Shown: positions 42,588-55,400, counted from the first letter of the stretch. The stretch: 64,000 nt of DNA from Cloeon dipterum (GCF_949628265.1 NC_088789.1:9416886-9480885); one strand, 5' to 3'. The notes: generated by a model not told the origin, from the sequence alone. Program-made: numbers and translations.

Positions 42588-44228
42588 TTACATTCCAAGT
42601 ATTTCATGTATGTGTGCACGCAAGAGTGCTAAGTGCGAAATAAATTACTCAGTACTCTCTAATAAAATAACTACAAATGTAAAACAGATTACCTCTCTTG
42701 ATGATCCTTCCACGTCTCAAATGTCAGTCTGAAGCAAATAAAACAATACAACATATTAATACTAAATTAGTAATGACGTTTTTAATAAGGTGCGCAAATT
42801 TACCTAATTCTCACATTTAAGTTAGTTTAAACTTAATGATAGTTCATGTATCAAAACTGCTAGAAATTTTCGAGTAACAAATTAACATGTGCAATCTGAA
42901 GGAAGGGGTATTTTTTAATTTCGCAATTTTATTTTTGGTGAAGCTACCCTACTGATCAGTAATAAACGTAATTTCGAGTTAAAAAAAATCTAGTTTTTGT
43001 CCTCAATTTTTACCTTCCATTTCAGAAATTTCTTTTCGCAAAATATTTTAAAGCCTTTTTGTATTCTAATTTTAGTGGGTATGGGAATTCCAACCAAATC
43101 CAATATAGGCCTATGGTTTTGAATGCATTCTAATTAACTCACTAACCAATTCATGTTTCATGCCCGCAACGGACCATCAAACTCTCGGGTCTCGTCGGAG
43201 GCGAAGGGCAATTCATTCAGTGGGCCGTACCGACAAACTGTCTGCGACCGCAGGAGAGCGATTATTAAAGCGACTCGTTCGAACCAGGCAGCGTGTTTTG
43301 CATCAAAGGAGTGAATCGCGCTCAAGTGCAGCATTAGCTCACATGAATTAATTTGAGGGGCTGCCCCTATATGCATGCCGCACGTTGACTGGCCCACAGT
43401 GACCACCGGCATCAACACTTCATGATGCCGGCCAGCTGACCGAAGGGCCCGTCGAGTTGCAAGCCTCACACAGAGGCGGACGGAACGAGTGGCGAATATT
43501 AAAATGCCGCACTTTGCATCAAAGTAAATAGAAAGTCGAGAGTGCTGCTGGCTGGCTGGCTCATCGACGGAAAGGCACAGAAATATTTCATAAAAGCTCG
43601 CTCAGATACAATTTTAATACTGAGCCCCACGAGCGGCGGTAAGCGCTCTTCTTTTTCATGCTCCAGCGACTCACCGGACCCTTTGCTGCAACAAACTTTT
43701 GCAGCCAACTTTGAGTTTTGTTCTCTTAGTCTTGAATTTGCGGAAGCCAAATAGGTTTAATCGAACCGTCTGCTCAGCGAGAATTATGAAAATTATTCGC
43801 ACACGCGAGAGAACAAGTTTCTCTGCAGTACTTCTTCTTCCTATAATCCTTCGACCGTGTCTGGACCTGATTTGCATTTCAGCTCTTTTATGATCAGACG
43901 TTTTCTTGCGAGGAGGAATTTTCAATAAGCGCTTCTTTCCTAGCAAGTGCCAAAATTATTCAACCGCCCTGCAGCCAATCTCGTCTGTAATGGCAGCTCA
44001 TCAATTATTCCGCTTTAATTGCGGCTTTTGTGAAGACCACGGAACAAAAGGCGGGGTTCCCAAGAATTCTTTTGTGCGCCACCGCACAATTAGTGCTTTT
44101 AAGACCATGATAGGCTCAGACAATTCACTCCCTGAGTCATTTAGAAACGTGAAGATCAATGAGGCTTCTTAAGTTTTGAAGATGGAATAAAAAATTAAAA
44201 CGCTTTCATTTCCCTTTTGGGTATATAT

Positions 44229-44234
44229 TTTATT
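44229..44234 (-). terminator. Poly(A) signal of the protease homolog gene
   Basis: Minus-strand AATAAA lies five bases beyond the stop codon (44241-44239). This implies a very short 3' UTR ending near 44210. Confidence 0.6.
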
Positions 44235-44238
44235 AATC

Positions 44239-44641
44239 TTAAGGTTTAATTGTGACATCAGGTACATTTATTTCGATCCAATCAAGGAACGCAGCGACTC
44301 GAGAGTAAACGACGGGGATGGTTGACTCGAAGCAACCGATGTTGTTGACATATCTGTCCTTATGAGAATGGGTGCCGATGAGAATGTAATGGCCCGCCTC
44401 ATCCTGAGCCAACATTGGTCCTCCATAGTCGTCGTAGCACGGAGTGGGCAGAGTTGGAAGCCTTCTGTCCAGACAGAGCTGCGTTTCGTGCAAGTGATAG
44501 GCTCCATACAGGAAAAGACAGTCCTCGAAATTGTACGTGTACGTCTCCGCGTAGTAAAGATTGTCATCAGATGGACCTCCTTTAAAATTTAAAGTTATGT
44601 TTTAATTACAGTATAATATAAAAAATCTACGTATGGGGAAG

Positions 44642-44711
<70 letters not shown>

Positions 44712-45493
44712 GATTTAAAGTCTTCTTTGAAATATTTTATCAAGGGGCCTGTTTTTTCTAATTGTTTTGCTGATCAATTATAATTAAATTTTTCGACATC
44801 CATATCCTTTAAGCCCAAAATAAAGCAATTTTTCATGAATTACCTGAGAATGTTTGATCCCATCCCATTATTGTTACTTGAGTTGTGTTGAGGAATTCAT
44901 TGATCATGGATTTTGCGGGAAGTTGGACAGGCTTAAACTCTGAAATACGGATGGATTTATTATTTGAATTAGAATGAACAAAATGACACGTACTGTTGTG
45001 TTTGATTGGTGGATCAATCTGAACCAAGGCAACATTGTTTTCAATGGTCTCGGGATCGGGATTATACGCTTCATGGTACAAAATCTGATGGCGTTGAGCG
45101 TATCTCAATTCAGCTCCTTCTGCTTCGACGTTTTGGAAGTTAACAGCACCGATTGTAATCCGCAACGGTTCATTGCTATATAATTTTTTCATAGCCAAAT
45201 TCAAAATTAATAAAAAAGGCCGTCTCACGAGTATTGAAGACATGATGCTGACGTGATGACAGTACTCGGAGATATCAATACACCAGTGCAAAAGTACATC
45301 CCATGCTCTAAGGATGCTTGAAATCCAAACTGGCCCGGTTGCACAAGTTCGCCACCAAAAATCCGACTACTGGGCACAGCAGCCTACAACGGGGAGTGAA
45401 TAAAAATTAACTACATGCACACTCAAATTTAGAAAACAACTTTACCCCATAAGCAGTTGACGCGAGAGCAGCTAACACAAGCAGTTTAATCAT
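44239..45493 (-). CDS. Catalytically dead trypsin-like serine protease homolog (5 exons, 273 aa)
   Basis: Exons (minus strand): 45493-45446, 45383-45229, 45175-44994, 44939-44844, 44579-44239. All four introns (62, 53, 54 and 264 bp) are GT-AG and the joined frame is open (822 nt). A hydrophobic signal peptide (residues 1-16, MIKLLVLAALASTAYG) and a short propeptide precede an Arg23/Ile24 activation site (SSRIFGG). The S1-family fold is clear: CTGVLISPSTVITSASC, NNVALVQI, TIMGWDQT, CYDDYGGP, VVYSRVAAFLDWIE. Each triad position is substituted: Ser63 for His57, Asn115 for Asp102, Tyr212 for Ser195. Position 193 is Asp instead of Gly, position 189 is Thr, and the S214-W-G strand reads S-H-K. Asp211 (position 194) and the cysteine pairs 48/64, 181/196 and 208/243 remain. 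No clip domain is present. Known: such homologs in insects act as cofactors, binding proteins or inhibitors. Its own role is unknown, but it should be secreted and non-proteolytic. Confidence 0.93.
44644..44708. repeat. (AT)n microsatellite inside intron 4 of the protease homolog gene
   Basis: 65 bases of perfect AT units. It largely explains why this intron is 264 bp when the other three are 53-62 bp. Confidence 0.97.
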
Positions 45494-45517
45494 CTTGAGC
45501 TGTGTGATCAGTTTAAA

Positions 45518-45843
45518 CTTATCAACTTCAACTGGACGTATTTATACTTAAATTTTCATACTCATGCACTGATATCATATCTTGATGAATTTGCAACTCA
45601 TCGAAAACCTCTGTCTGCTCACCATGAATTTCATTTTGCTGTTTACTGTTTGCTAAACACTAAAACAAGAATGATCATGAACAGGTAATAATCCTTTTAG
45701 ATTAATATCATTGATTATCTTCATGATAAGAAATTAATTTTTCATGATTGATCACTTTTTTATTTCTCATTGCAATTAAAATAATTCGTTCGGAAAATAT
45801 TTTGTTTTAATTAGTGATTGTTGATGGTAAAGATGATTATCAG
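45518..45843. promoter_or_regulatory. Cluster of GATA-type motifs upstream of the protease homolog
   Basis: WGATAR-like sites occur at 45518-45524 (TGATAAG on minus), 45715-45720 (AGATAA on minus), 45724-45730 (TGATAAG on plus) and 45837-45843 (CTGATAA on minus). Further half sites lie around 45570-45582. Known: GATA factors drive many insect midgut protease genes. Midgut expression here is inference; the motifs are short and the region is AT-rich, so some will be chance. Confidence 0.35.
45539..45546 (-). promoter_or_regulatory. TATA box of the protease homolog gene
   Basis: On the minus strand this reads TATAAATA, 46-53 bases before the ATG. A start site about 30 bases downstream would leave a 5' leader of only some 20 bases. 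The spacing fits a compact TATA-driven gene. Seen in sequence; the transcription start itself is inferred. Confidence 0.6.
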
Positions 45844-47782
45844 TTTCAAAATGCCACTTTCATCTTTCAGCTATAAAGTCTCCAATCCTATGCGCTGAAA
45901 GACAAGAGGCAAACAGCTGCTTATTTCTTTAGGCATTGTGCTGCCCGTGTGATCGATCCCATTCGCGGAGGAATGTTTCATCTCTGCTGAACATAATTAA
46001 AGCCGTGTCTGGCAGCCCCTGAGCGAGTGCGCCTCCACGTCTGCAGACCCACCCCGTTTCGCCCCCGCGTCGCAGAGTGCGCGTTGTGTTTCGTATAAAG
46101 ATAGAATTACATACGCGCACCACAGCAGCCTGCCATCTATTCCCTAGCCCTGTTCTGGCACTAGGCCATCAACTCTTAACTGCGAACAACTGCCTAGTTT
46201 GTGCAATTTGAAAGCGGCAAGTAAAACCGCACCCAGCGAGCGCGCCGCACTTCTCGCTCGCGCACAGATTTGAGCACGCGCGCAATTATACATTGCATGC
46301 ATTGTACAGAACAGGGGCCAAGTGAGTGTTTCTCGCATATTGCCACTTTGCGACAGGTTTGCTCTTCACGACATACTTGCTGACTCGCACTGCCCTGATT
46401 TGCACACTTCCAAATCAAGACGCGGACAAGAGGGTTTGAGATGGGGCTAATCATAAATTTAACAAGATAATTTGTAAGAGATTTGATTTATAATTTAGAT
46501 AGATAGAATTTATTAACATACTAAAACAGTGTACAATTTACAAGAAACAAATCTAGCGTTGCTTCTTAGCTGTTTTATAGATTACAATATACAATTCAAA
46601 ACAAAACAAAAACTCTAAACTATATTTGATAATAGTTTGCAATATTCCCTTTTAGTTAAAAGCTCCAAAATGAATGCAGATCGTTTTTGACCGTTTGATA
46701 ACAATCTGTGTTTACCTAGATTGCTCTGAATCTTCTACAGCAGTCAGAAACAAAATATCATTAAACCTTCTTACAAAATATAAATAAATTTTCAATAGTA
46801 AAAATGCAAGTGATAATTTTTGGATTGCAATAAAATTGCTTTGTTTTTTCTATGATAACAAGCATTTTGTTCAATTAGGGCACAAAATAACACTGGAAAG
46901 TAGGCTGGATTGACGTTGATCCTTTTTCGGCCTTTGAACGCGCTGTTGTTGCTTTTCCGAAGAAAGAACATTAATCTTATGTGCAGTAAGCATTTTCCTG
47001 CAAACAACACAACAAAGTGGGCGCCACCACTTTTTTCTCCTAATAAGTAATTCTTAATGACCACTTGTGAGGGGGAAATGCTCTCTGCTAATGCCAAGAA
47101 AATATGAAAAATGCGCGCGTTTCTTCTCGCTACCCTCGCTCGTCCTTGGTACGCCCGCTTTTTATTGTTCTGCTGCTCTCAGGCCGAGAACAGTATGATA
47201 TGATGCTGAAATATGTTCCGTTTTATTGCACTCCTGCAACTCTAATAATGAGCACTGAGTCTTCTTGCCAAATTTGACGGTTGATAAATTTTTAGTTCAT
47301 TTCATAGCAGTTGTTTTTTTTATGAAATTTTACCCCGAGTCATGATTTACGGACTGTAAAAAATGCTAATGGTTTGGATATAATGTGAGTTTTTCCAGAT
47401 CCAAAAAGTTTAAATAACATTTTAACTTGCGATACTTTCCTCAACCAAAAAGCAAATTCCGGAGAAATATATTTTTAGACATGTGCAGGGACAAATATTT
47501 ATTTTGACAAACACACACAAACATGTCATCTGCGGAGTAAGAGCCATGGTACACAAAAAGCTGTTTTGCTCAAAAATTTCCTGTTGGGGAAATCGGATAA
47601 ATTTTCGCGACTGTCCAAAACACTTCCATTTCAAATTTAGCAGGCATGCTCACTTTTCCAAGCAAGCAAAAAATGGATAACACGCTGGGGCAATTTTAAA
47701 TTTCCGTCCTCGTCCTCGTGGCAATCTTGACGGTCGACCGATTAAAATATCAATTTCCTGCCTTTGATACGGCAGCAGGCGT

Positions 47783-47810
47783 CCTCTCTCTCTTTCTCTC
47801 TCTCTCTCGC
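47783..47810. repeat. CT-rich simple repeat
   Basis: CT units with two single-base interruptions. Confidence 0.85.
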
Positions 47811-50800
47811 TCACACACAAAGCAGCAGCACTCTCATTTCGGCAAGGTCGACTGCTCTCAATTGCCAGCGACGAGCAGTTTGTTTATTTGCTCTCGCGAT
47901 ATGTGTGTCACTCTGCATAATAACACGCCTCACCCCCTCGTGAGATGGGGAAAATCATCATCCCCTTCGCGACGCGAGCGCGTGCCTTTGGGGGTTGCGA
48001 CGCGAGGGGTTGTAAATGAGGTTAGGATGTCTCTGCTGCCATTTGGCTGAGTAGATACACGCACTCGCTTACTTTCGGCGATGGGATTGAGTCATGCTGA
48101 CGCGCGCTCGCTCGCTCGCCTCATTACCATGAATGAAACGTCTCGCCTTTGATTTCTAATGAAAACAACAACTTCGTTACGCGCGGCCGTCGGACGGGCT
48201 GCTGGGGTGACATCATTGCAATCAATTATTCTGAATATGCAGTGGTTCGTCTGAATAATTGATTAGATTTTCGCTCTGATGATTCCTGCCGACGCTGCGA
48301 TTTGAAATCGGTGGTTTAGCTAGAAATGTGTTTGAAAAACTTTCGTACTTAGGTTTCTTCTTTAAAATCTATAGAAAATCAAATGGAGATGCATAAGCAT
48401 TCTCTGCTGAAGAAATCAAATGTATGCGTTCAAACAAACGAAATTTGCGTTCGGTTTTTCATCCAAGTTTTAACACTGCGTTTGCCAGAAATTGTGTCAT
48501 ATATATCACTCTTACCTCCCTCAGTTAAGTCTTGTCAATGTAATGCTATGTATGATTTTATTTTTATTCATGAATTATCTTTCAAACTTTCTGTTTAAAA
48601 CGTGCCAAAAAAATGCGTATCTCCAAGCTTCAAATGGAAAATTTTAAAACTTTGCAAATTGATTTATTTAAATCGGATTGTAGAACGGTTTTGCAAACAT
48701 AAACTTGCGAAATTTGTGTAATTTTACACTTTAAAATTTGATTTTCCTAGCGGAAAAATGGTGTTGGAATACCAAATTAATACTCTTCAAATTAATATAA
48801 AAATATATTTCAGAAATAGAGTCCATCTAAAGCAAGGCACATATGCGGATATAAGATGAATAAGACCATTTCTATACGATGTATAATAAGCCATCTAAAA
48901 CAACTAAAATCCCCTCTAACAGCTCGAACACAAAAATTTCTTTGAAAATCGGTCTCAAATTAGTTGAATGTTTTCCTCTTACATTTCACAAGCAGCATCT
49001 TTTTTAAATGAATGGGGCATGAATATTCCTGGTTACCATACCACACCATATACACAGGCTAACAATTTTGCCGCCTAAATTTCCATCTAATCCAAACCCG
49101 AAAAATCAAGTAAAAAAGCCGAATACATACATGTTTGACCCTATACTAACAGCTATATAAAGAATAATCAAGGACAAGAATGGGAAAAATAATAATCCAG
49201 CGCTGTCAAGCAATAAACTGCATGCTGATGTTGAAACGATCAGCAATTAATTTTAATCTGCTGTCGGCAGCGATGGCTTTTACAGCGGGAAACCGAAATT
49301 TATGAGCCCAGGAGTGCATTCTCGACTTAATAGAGGGTCGCATACATAGCCCTGCAGATTGCTTTTGCAGTGCTTAATCTGCAGGCGACTCGATTTATGC
49401 CGTTTATACAGGACGAATGAGAAGGAATCTCTTAAGTGTCCAGCAGCGTTTTATTAAAAGGGGAGGCGCAAGATTTAGGTCGAGATAAGCAATAATGAGA
49501 CTGCCGGCGAAATGGAACAGTAGCGAGTGCAATTCTTTTTTGCCCATTCATTTGCAGCTTTCCCTCCTCTCTCTACAAAATTATTCAACTCTATTCATTT
49601 TCCTAATAGCATCCTAGCTGATAAAATCTAATGCACTGAATGCGATTTGATTTGATTAAAAAGACAATCTCATTTGCGAACCAATCAATTAGGAGAACGT
49701 TTTATCCACATTAAATTAAATAAAAATAAACTGACGTAAAATTTAAAAAGGCAGTTAAAAAGTATGGCAATAATACTTTATTATTCATTACAAATGTGCT
49801 TCATCTATGCTCTCCTTGATTTTGACTCTGTCAACAATATTAAATATGGGCTTTTGCCTGTTAAAAAGGACCGAAATGCGGTATACTCATTGCGACCAGC
49901 GGCAAGAGGCACACATTTTTCATTTTCCAGAAGAGAGAGGAAGCAATAAATTTTGCACATTTCCACTTTTCTCTCTCCCACGTCGGCTCATCTGCATGCC
50001 GAAAAAACTGCTGAAAAATTCATAAGGCCATGTGTGCATGTGTGTGTGTGTCCTGGTCTCGCAGAGGGCGACGCCTCATTAACATAAAAAGCGCCTGATG
50101 CATTAATAGAAAAAAAACAGGCGATGGCTGACCAGAGAGAAGCGCGGTCGGTCGGCGAGTGTGCTGTTCCGGCGCGACTATTGGATTCGTGCGGCCGGCA
50201 TAAACGGTCGTATATGTAAATCAATTCGAATAAAGCAGCTAGCATGAAGCCAATCGAGTGCAGCCGCTGCCAATGCTGCCGCCGGTGTCCAGTGATTGCA
50301 CATTGATCGATTGATTTCCATCTCGTGCTCCGTCTGTCGTTCGCCCGACGACCCGCGAGAGACCGACAGACCTCGTCGCAATCAATCTGCGGAATGTTTG
50401 CACTCGCTCATCTGGACAGCCAATCCGGAGCAGACTAATTGCCCTGTCTCCCGCTGATATTTCGCCTGAATGTTATAACATAAAAGAGGAGAATCTGCCG
50501 GCTCGGTTCACAATTTTGTTAATTTATTGTTTACTTTCACTGTCGAATAAAAATGTAAATTGCTTTCCAGTGTGCGAAGAGAGGTATTTTGAAAGGTTTT
50601 GCCCCTGGGGGTAAATCAGTCACGGATCCGTTAAACAAAGACGACCGGAAAACGCATGTTTAATTTTACGCATCCATGGCTGGAAACTGTGCCGGTGAAC
50701 ACATTTGCTAAGCGGGTGGCATATCGTTTATCTGCTTCATTGGTTAAGCGTGGATTAGATATTGGATTCGGATTTCATGAAATTTCTTCCTACGAATTAT

Positions 50801-51312
50801 GCGGAAGAATTTATCTTAAATATGACTACATTCAAAAGTCTTTCTTATTGCTTAACTTGGAAAATTTGGTTGAATAATTTAAAAAACGATTACAGCCGAC
50901 CAATTTAAGTAACCAAAGAGAAATGATCTCACAATTTTAAATCAATTAACTTTTTAAAATCATGCTAAGAGCCTTTTATTTGGATATTATTACAGACGTT
51001 TTAATATCTTGAAAAATTAATTTATTTTGTAATGAGATGCAAAGACTAGACTGTGTATGTGAAAAATTAATTTGCTAGGATGTTTAATGAAATTGTACAA
51101 GAAAGAGAGAAATTGCACAAACAAGGTAATAAATAATGACGGTATTGACTTTTTAATTTATCTTTTAGTTTGAAATCTTCTGTCATGTTTATTACTGCCC
51201 AAAGATGAACAGTGGCGCGAGATATAATTATTCTCTAGCTAGAGTATTTTTTGCATTTTTCTTGCTATTTATTCTTTGAAACTATGCATATTCTACTTGC
51301 ATCTACAGGAAT

Positions 51313-51400
51313 AGTGGGCTGGGTCCCTGTGCGGCCTGGTGCGCCCATGTTATCCGTTCGCGGTGTTATCGGGAACGGGTTTAAGCATTCGTGCTAGTGC
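51313..51400 (+). repeat. Dispersed repeat family, partial copy C
   Basis: The stretch from GTGCGGCC through CCCATGTTATCCG and GCGGTGTTAT to GGGA closely matches copy A over roughly 50 bases. The 3' half (GAGCTCAT onward) is missing or diverged. It has the same orientation as copies A and B. Confidence 0.5.
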
Positions 51401-52322
51401 AGTGTGCGCCCTTCCCGGTCCTCGGACAGGGATGAAAAGAGCAAAAAGATATAATTAAATAATATCCTGCTTCCAAGACTTGCAGCAACCCTTTGTTTGT
51501 TGATCGTAAGGGGCAAAGCTCGGCAGGCAAGTTGCAGCAAAAAGTGCGGAAATTCCTGCTAGTGGCGTTGTGTGTTGGCGAGTCAATTTGCATAAAACAA
51601 GGCCGTAATTACTTTTGTGGGCTATTGGCACGCGTGAGGCCGCTGGCTCTCGGTGATTAAGGCTTCATTAAAACATGCATCAGGCGAATTAATTCACTTA
51701 AATTTATCTCGACGTGTCACATCGGCATTCGGATGGCGCGCACGCCATGCATGCATTGCTCGATAAATCAAATTACAAGTACCCTTGCTGCTCTCGCCTC
51801 TACACTCGCTTTAATTGTATTAATGATTACAGCTCTGTGTGTGCATGGGCATGTCATATTTGCCACGCGCGCGACGCCCAGAAAGTGCTCCAAGTGAATG
51901 AGTGTGCGCATTTGGATTAATAATCTCAGTGACTCTTGCCTCTGGTGATTAACGACGCTCTATATACTCTACAAATTGTTGCGTTTGATCGTGATTGTGA
52001 TTCAATGCAATTTCCATTTCCAACGCCTATAATTATTATAAAAATATATTGTTATTAACTGGTTTGCATTTTAATTGTGGAAAACATTGTAAATTTTAAA
52101 TGTGCCTACATTGACTATTTTTACAATTTTTCTCTTTATTATCGAAAAATTTGAATCATTTCCAATTCACCGTGAATTTCTCTTATTTTTTTCTCGATTT
52201 TCCTACTAGGTGTTAAAATTGAAACGTGTCTAATAATGAGCAGCTAATCATCCTAAAAAGCACAGTATCAGAAATCCCTCATACTGAAATTGTTTTCAAG
52301 AGGTTGGTTGAGTATGAGATAA

Positions 52323-52329
52323 TATAAAT
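52323..52329 (+). promoter_or_regulatory. Candidate TATA box of the NRF-6-like gene
   Basis: TATAAAT lies about 160 bases before the ATG. An alternative initiator-like TCAGT follows near 52410. GATA-type motifs flank it (AGATAA near 52317, TGATAA near 52388). Which element is used cannot be decided from sequence. Confidence 0.35.
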
Positions 52330-52485
52330 TTACACATTACGTAATCTGATGGGCTGGGATCGATGTGAATCCCAGCATTCGGCAGCTCTGATAATTGTCC
52401 GAAATCTAATCAGTAAAGAAATATTATGAAAAGTGGTATTCATTAGAGAGATTTTTAAGCAAGACGATAGAAACGAAAAAACACG

Positions 52486-55400
52486 ATGCTGCTCTTGAAG
52501 CTTCTCATTTTTGTCGTAGCCATTCCGTGGCTTCCTGCACAAGAGGTCAACCTTCAATGCGCAAATGATGTGATCCGCACAATAGAGGAAGCCCTTTTGC
52601 AAAGGTCTCCCTGGGCTTTGCGGATGATCGACGCGACCACCAAGTTTCCGGACGGCATATACTACGGCAACTGGGACCTATTTGGCCACTGGGGCGAGTG
52701 CTTATCAGTGAGCAGCAACGACGAGATGATCAAAGGACAATTCTGTAGAGTCACGCTCGTCGGTCTCACCAATCTGACCAGCAGGTATTCTAAAGACAAA
52801 CTGGTTTGCCGCCAAAGAAGCTCATAAAGCAAGATCTAAATCTTCAAATTTTCTGTCTATTAATATGCTACGTTTTAAACAGATCACAAATAATTTTGAA
52901 AGAAGTGCTTCATTATTATTTTTTATGCTTTTTTCGCTTTTTATTTTCTTAGTGTAGCGTTGCAAACATTTAACTATTAGAGAGTAAAATTGGTTTAATA
53001 AAAGACCATTGCCACCCTTAAAAATGGTTCCAAAGCCCCACAAGTACTTTATATCTTGGAGCACCCTTTAAACTGATTCACGAGCACAAAAGTTTACTAA
53101 AAATATTGCTTAAAAATTTCCCACCATAATTTTACGGTTCTATGAAATGAAGAAAGGTTTCAACGATTCTATTTTAGTAACGAAATTCATCATTTGCCGC
53201 GAGCAGACCCAAGAGTTGCTGTTTCTGAGAGCGCTGTTGCATTGAAAGCTTCAATTTGCGTCCCAGCGAGTTGCAAGCCTATCGACGTATCCATTTTGGT
53301 TTCTGGGCTTTTCCTCTTCTTAACACCCGGCTTACCAGTTGTTGCACGTGTCAAAGAAGAAGAGTGCTTCACATTGGAAACTGCATCGCCTCCTTTAGAA
53401 ACGTGGTCGATCGTGTTTTTGGCCACATCTGGATTTATATTCAGTAAGATAAGATCAGAATACAAATATCGTATTTTCCAACGATGGCTCGTAAATTTAA
53501 AATCAAGTATATTATTCATTAGTTTGTTTTATTATTTTGGTTCAATAATCCAATCAAACACCAATTTAAGTTTATTTATAATGAATCATCTTTTAACAAC
53601 AGCAAACTAAATTCTTTTTGAATAAATTAATAATTTATTAAATGCAATTATATGTGCAAAGCCTACAATCGAAGGTATCAATTTTTACAACTCTTGATTG
53701 CTTCTCTTAAAATAGTTATTTTGTTGAACATTAAATGAAATTTTCTAAATATGATACTTTTCCCACCATTCTCCACAAAATCTACATTTACAAATGTGTT
53801 GGGGTTCATAATTCTTTCTGTGATTTATTTATTCACAATTATTTCCTACAGAGAACAAGATCAGGTGTTCAATGATTATGTGTTTGATACATCGTTACAT
53901 AAAATTAGTATAAATGAAGTAGCGTTTAGTTCATTTTAATTAGAATTAATGCTTTATAATTTTTAACGTCTAGTTGTGCTTTTGGTCGTCACCATTGCGG
54001 ACATTTTTGGTAGGGGGAACAAATTGATGAAATCTCTGAGTGCAGTGACCACAACTCGCCAGCTACTAAATACAAAGACAGGGTCGCTAGGATGTATAAA
54101 CGGACTCAAAGTTCTTAGCATGCTGTGGGTTGTGCTGGGGCACAAATACCAGTCGATGGCCTTATTTGGTAACGCTAATCCACTCCAAGTTATCCCAGTA
54201 AGTCTCTATTCAATTATCCAGACTTCTGAAAAACTTACGTCTCCATCCTCAATCAGTATTTGCGACAAACAATGTTTACGATCATCAGCAACGCATACTT
54301 GTCCGTCGACTCTTTCTTCTTCATAGGCGGCTTCTTGCTGGCGCGCAGCTTCTTCGCTGCGGCCCGCCGACAGTCCTTTGATGTCCTCAAGTTCTATTTA
54401 TATCGCTACCTCAGGTGAGACGGTAATAATTGGAGTTGTCTGGTCAACGAAAAACCTCTCATTAATGTTCCAGGCTGACGGTGCCACTAGCCGTGATGGT
54501 CGCCTTCTATCTAACCGTGCTTAATCACCTCGGAAACGGTCCCTACTGGTACACATTAATGGGCCAGCGAATGATCAGCACTTGTCAGCAGAATTGGTGG
54601 CAGGTGCTCGCTTATGTAAATAACTACATTGGAATAGACAAGGTAGGTGTACTAATAGATAAATATCTTGAAGTGACCATTCAATAAATTTGTTTCAATT
54701 TAACTCGAAATTTGGTGACAATATTAAGTTTTTATTTATTTATTTATTTATTTTAGGAAGCTTCGTATAAGTCAAAACAAATATTTTAGGGGAATTATCC
54801 AAGATTTTCCACATTATTTAAAATTTAAAGGAAGATAAGGTGATGAGGAGGAAGAGAAAAGGAAGATTAAATTTTTGACTTACACAAACTACATTAGCTT
54901 ATCTCCCAAATTAAAAAATATATATATTCCTCCACTCAAACTAGTTGCAATTTTTCTGTTTATTAATATTTCGCCCTCTATTCCTAACTTTTGATTGAAC
55001 TATTTAAGCGAATGACACTTGTGAATAAATTTCTAAAACCCATGTGGCTATGGTTCCAGACCTTGATTTGGTAAAAATACATTTTTTTCAATTGTAAAAT
55101 TCAGCGCATTTCCACCCCTAAGTTCTCAAATTTAATGGTGTTCTTTAAAATAAAAATTCCACGCTCTTTTATGTATAAAATTGTTGTTTTAACTTCTTTT
55201 GATGTTATTAGCAATGCGTGGAGCAGTCATGGTACACATCGGTGGACATGCAATTGGCCTTGTTATCGCCGTTGCTTCTTTTACCGCTCCTGTATTCACC
55301 GAGGGCGGGTCTGCAGCTAGCATTTCTCCTGCTGGCCTTGTCCTGCATCCTGCCTGGTGTGATAACCTACTTAAATAACTATCCTTGGGGGGTAGATATC

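Larger units (their letters stand above)
33971..44228. other. Non-coding region between the CpG block and the protease homolog gene
   Basis: It contains repeat copies A and B and a CTGT repeat. AT-rich stretches are 34260-35230 (apart from copy A), 36300-36900, 37620-38360, 39190-39470, 40260-40470, 40970-41290 and 42590-43130. Richer blocks are 37000-37600, 38380-39190, 41290-41920 and 43150-44170. No exon is recognised. An 88-codon plus ORF at 43906-44172 resembles no family. Confidence 0.55.
45560..52310. other. Intergenic region between the two divergent genes
   Basis: The proximal 300 bases hold GATA-type motifs. A GC-richer block with CpGs and initiator-like sites lies at 45900-46450, another at 47690-48330 and another at 49990-50480. 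AT-rich spacer covers 46450-46860, 48360-49180, 49560-49760 and 50860-51290. Repeat copy C is at 51313-51400. No coding exon is seen. Confidence 0.55.

Noticed and set aside
43906..44172. 88-codon plus-strand ORF ending just before the protease homolog's 3' end
   Set aside because: No domain, no signal peptide, no splice partners; probably chance.
53751..53939. 62-codon hydrophobic ORF inside intron 2 of the NRF-6-like gene
   Set aside because: Falls in a 530 bp intron between exons whose junction restores the family sequence; not needed and not conserved-looking.
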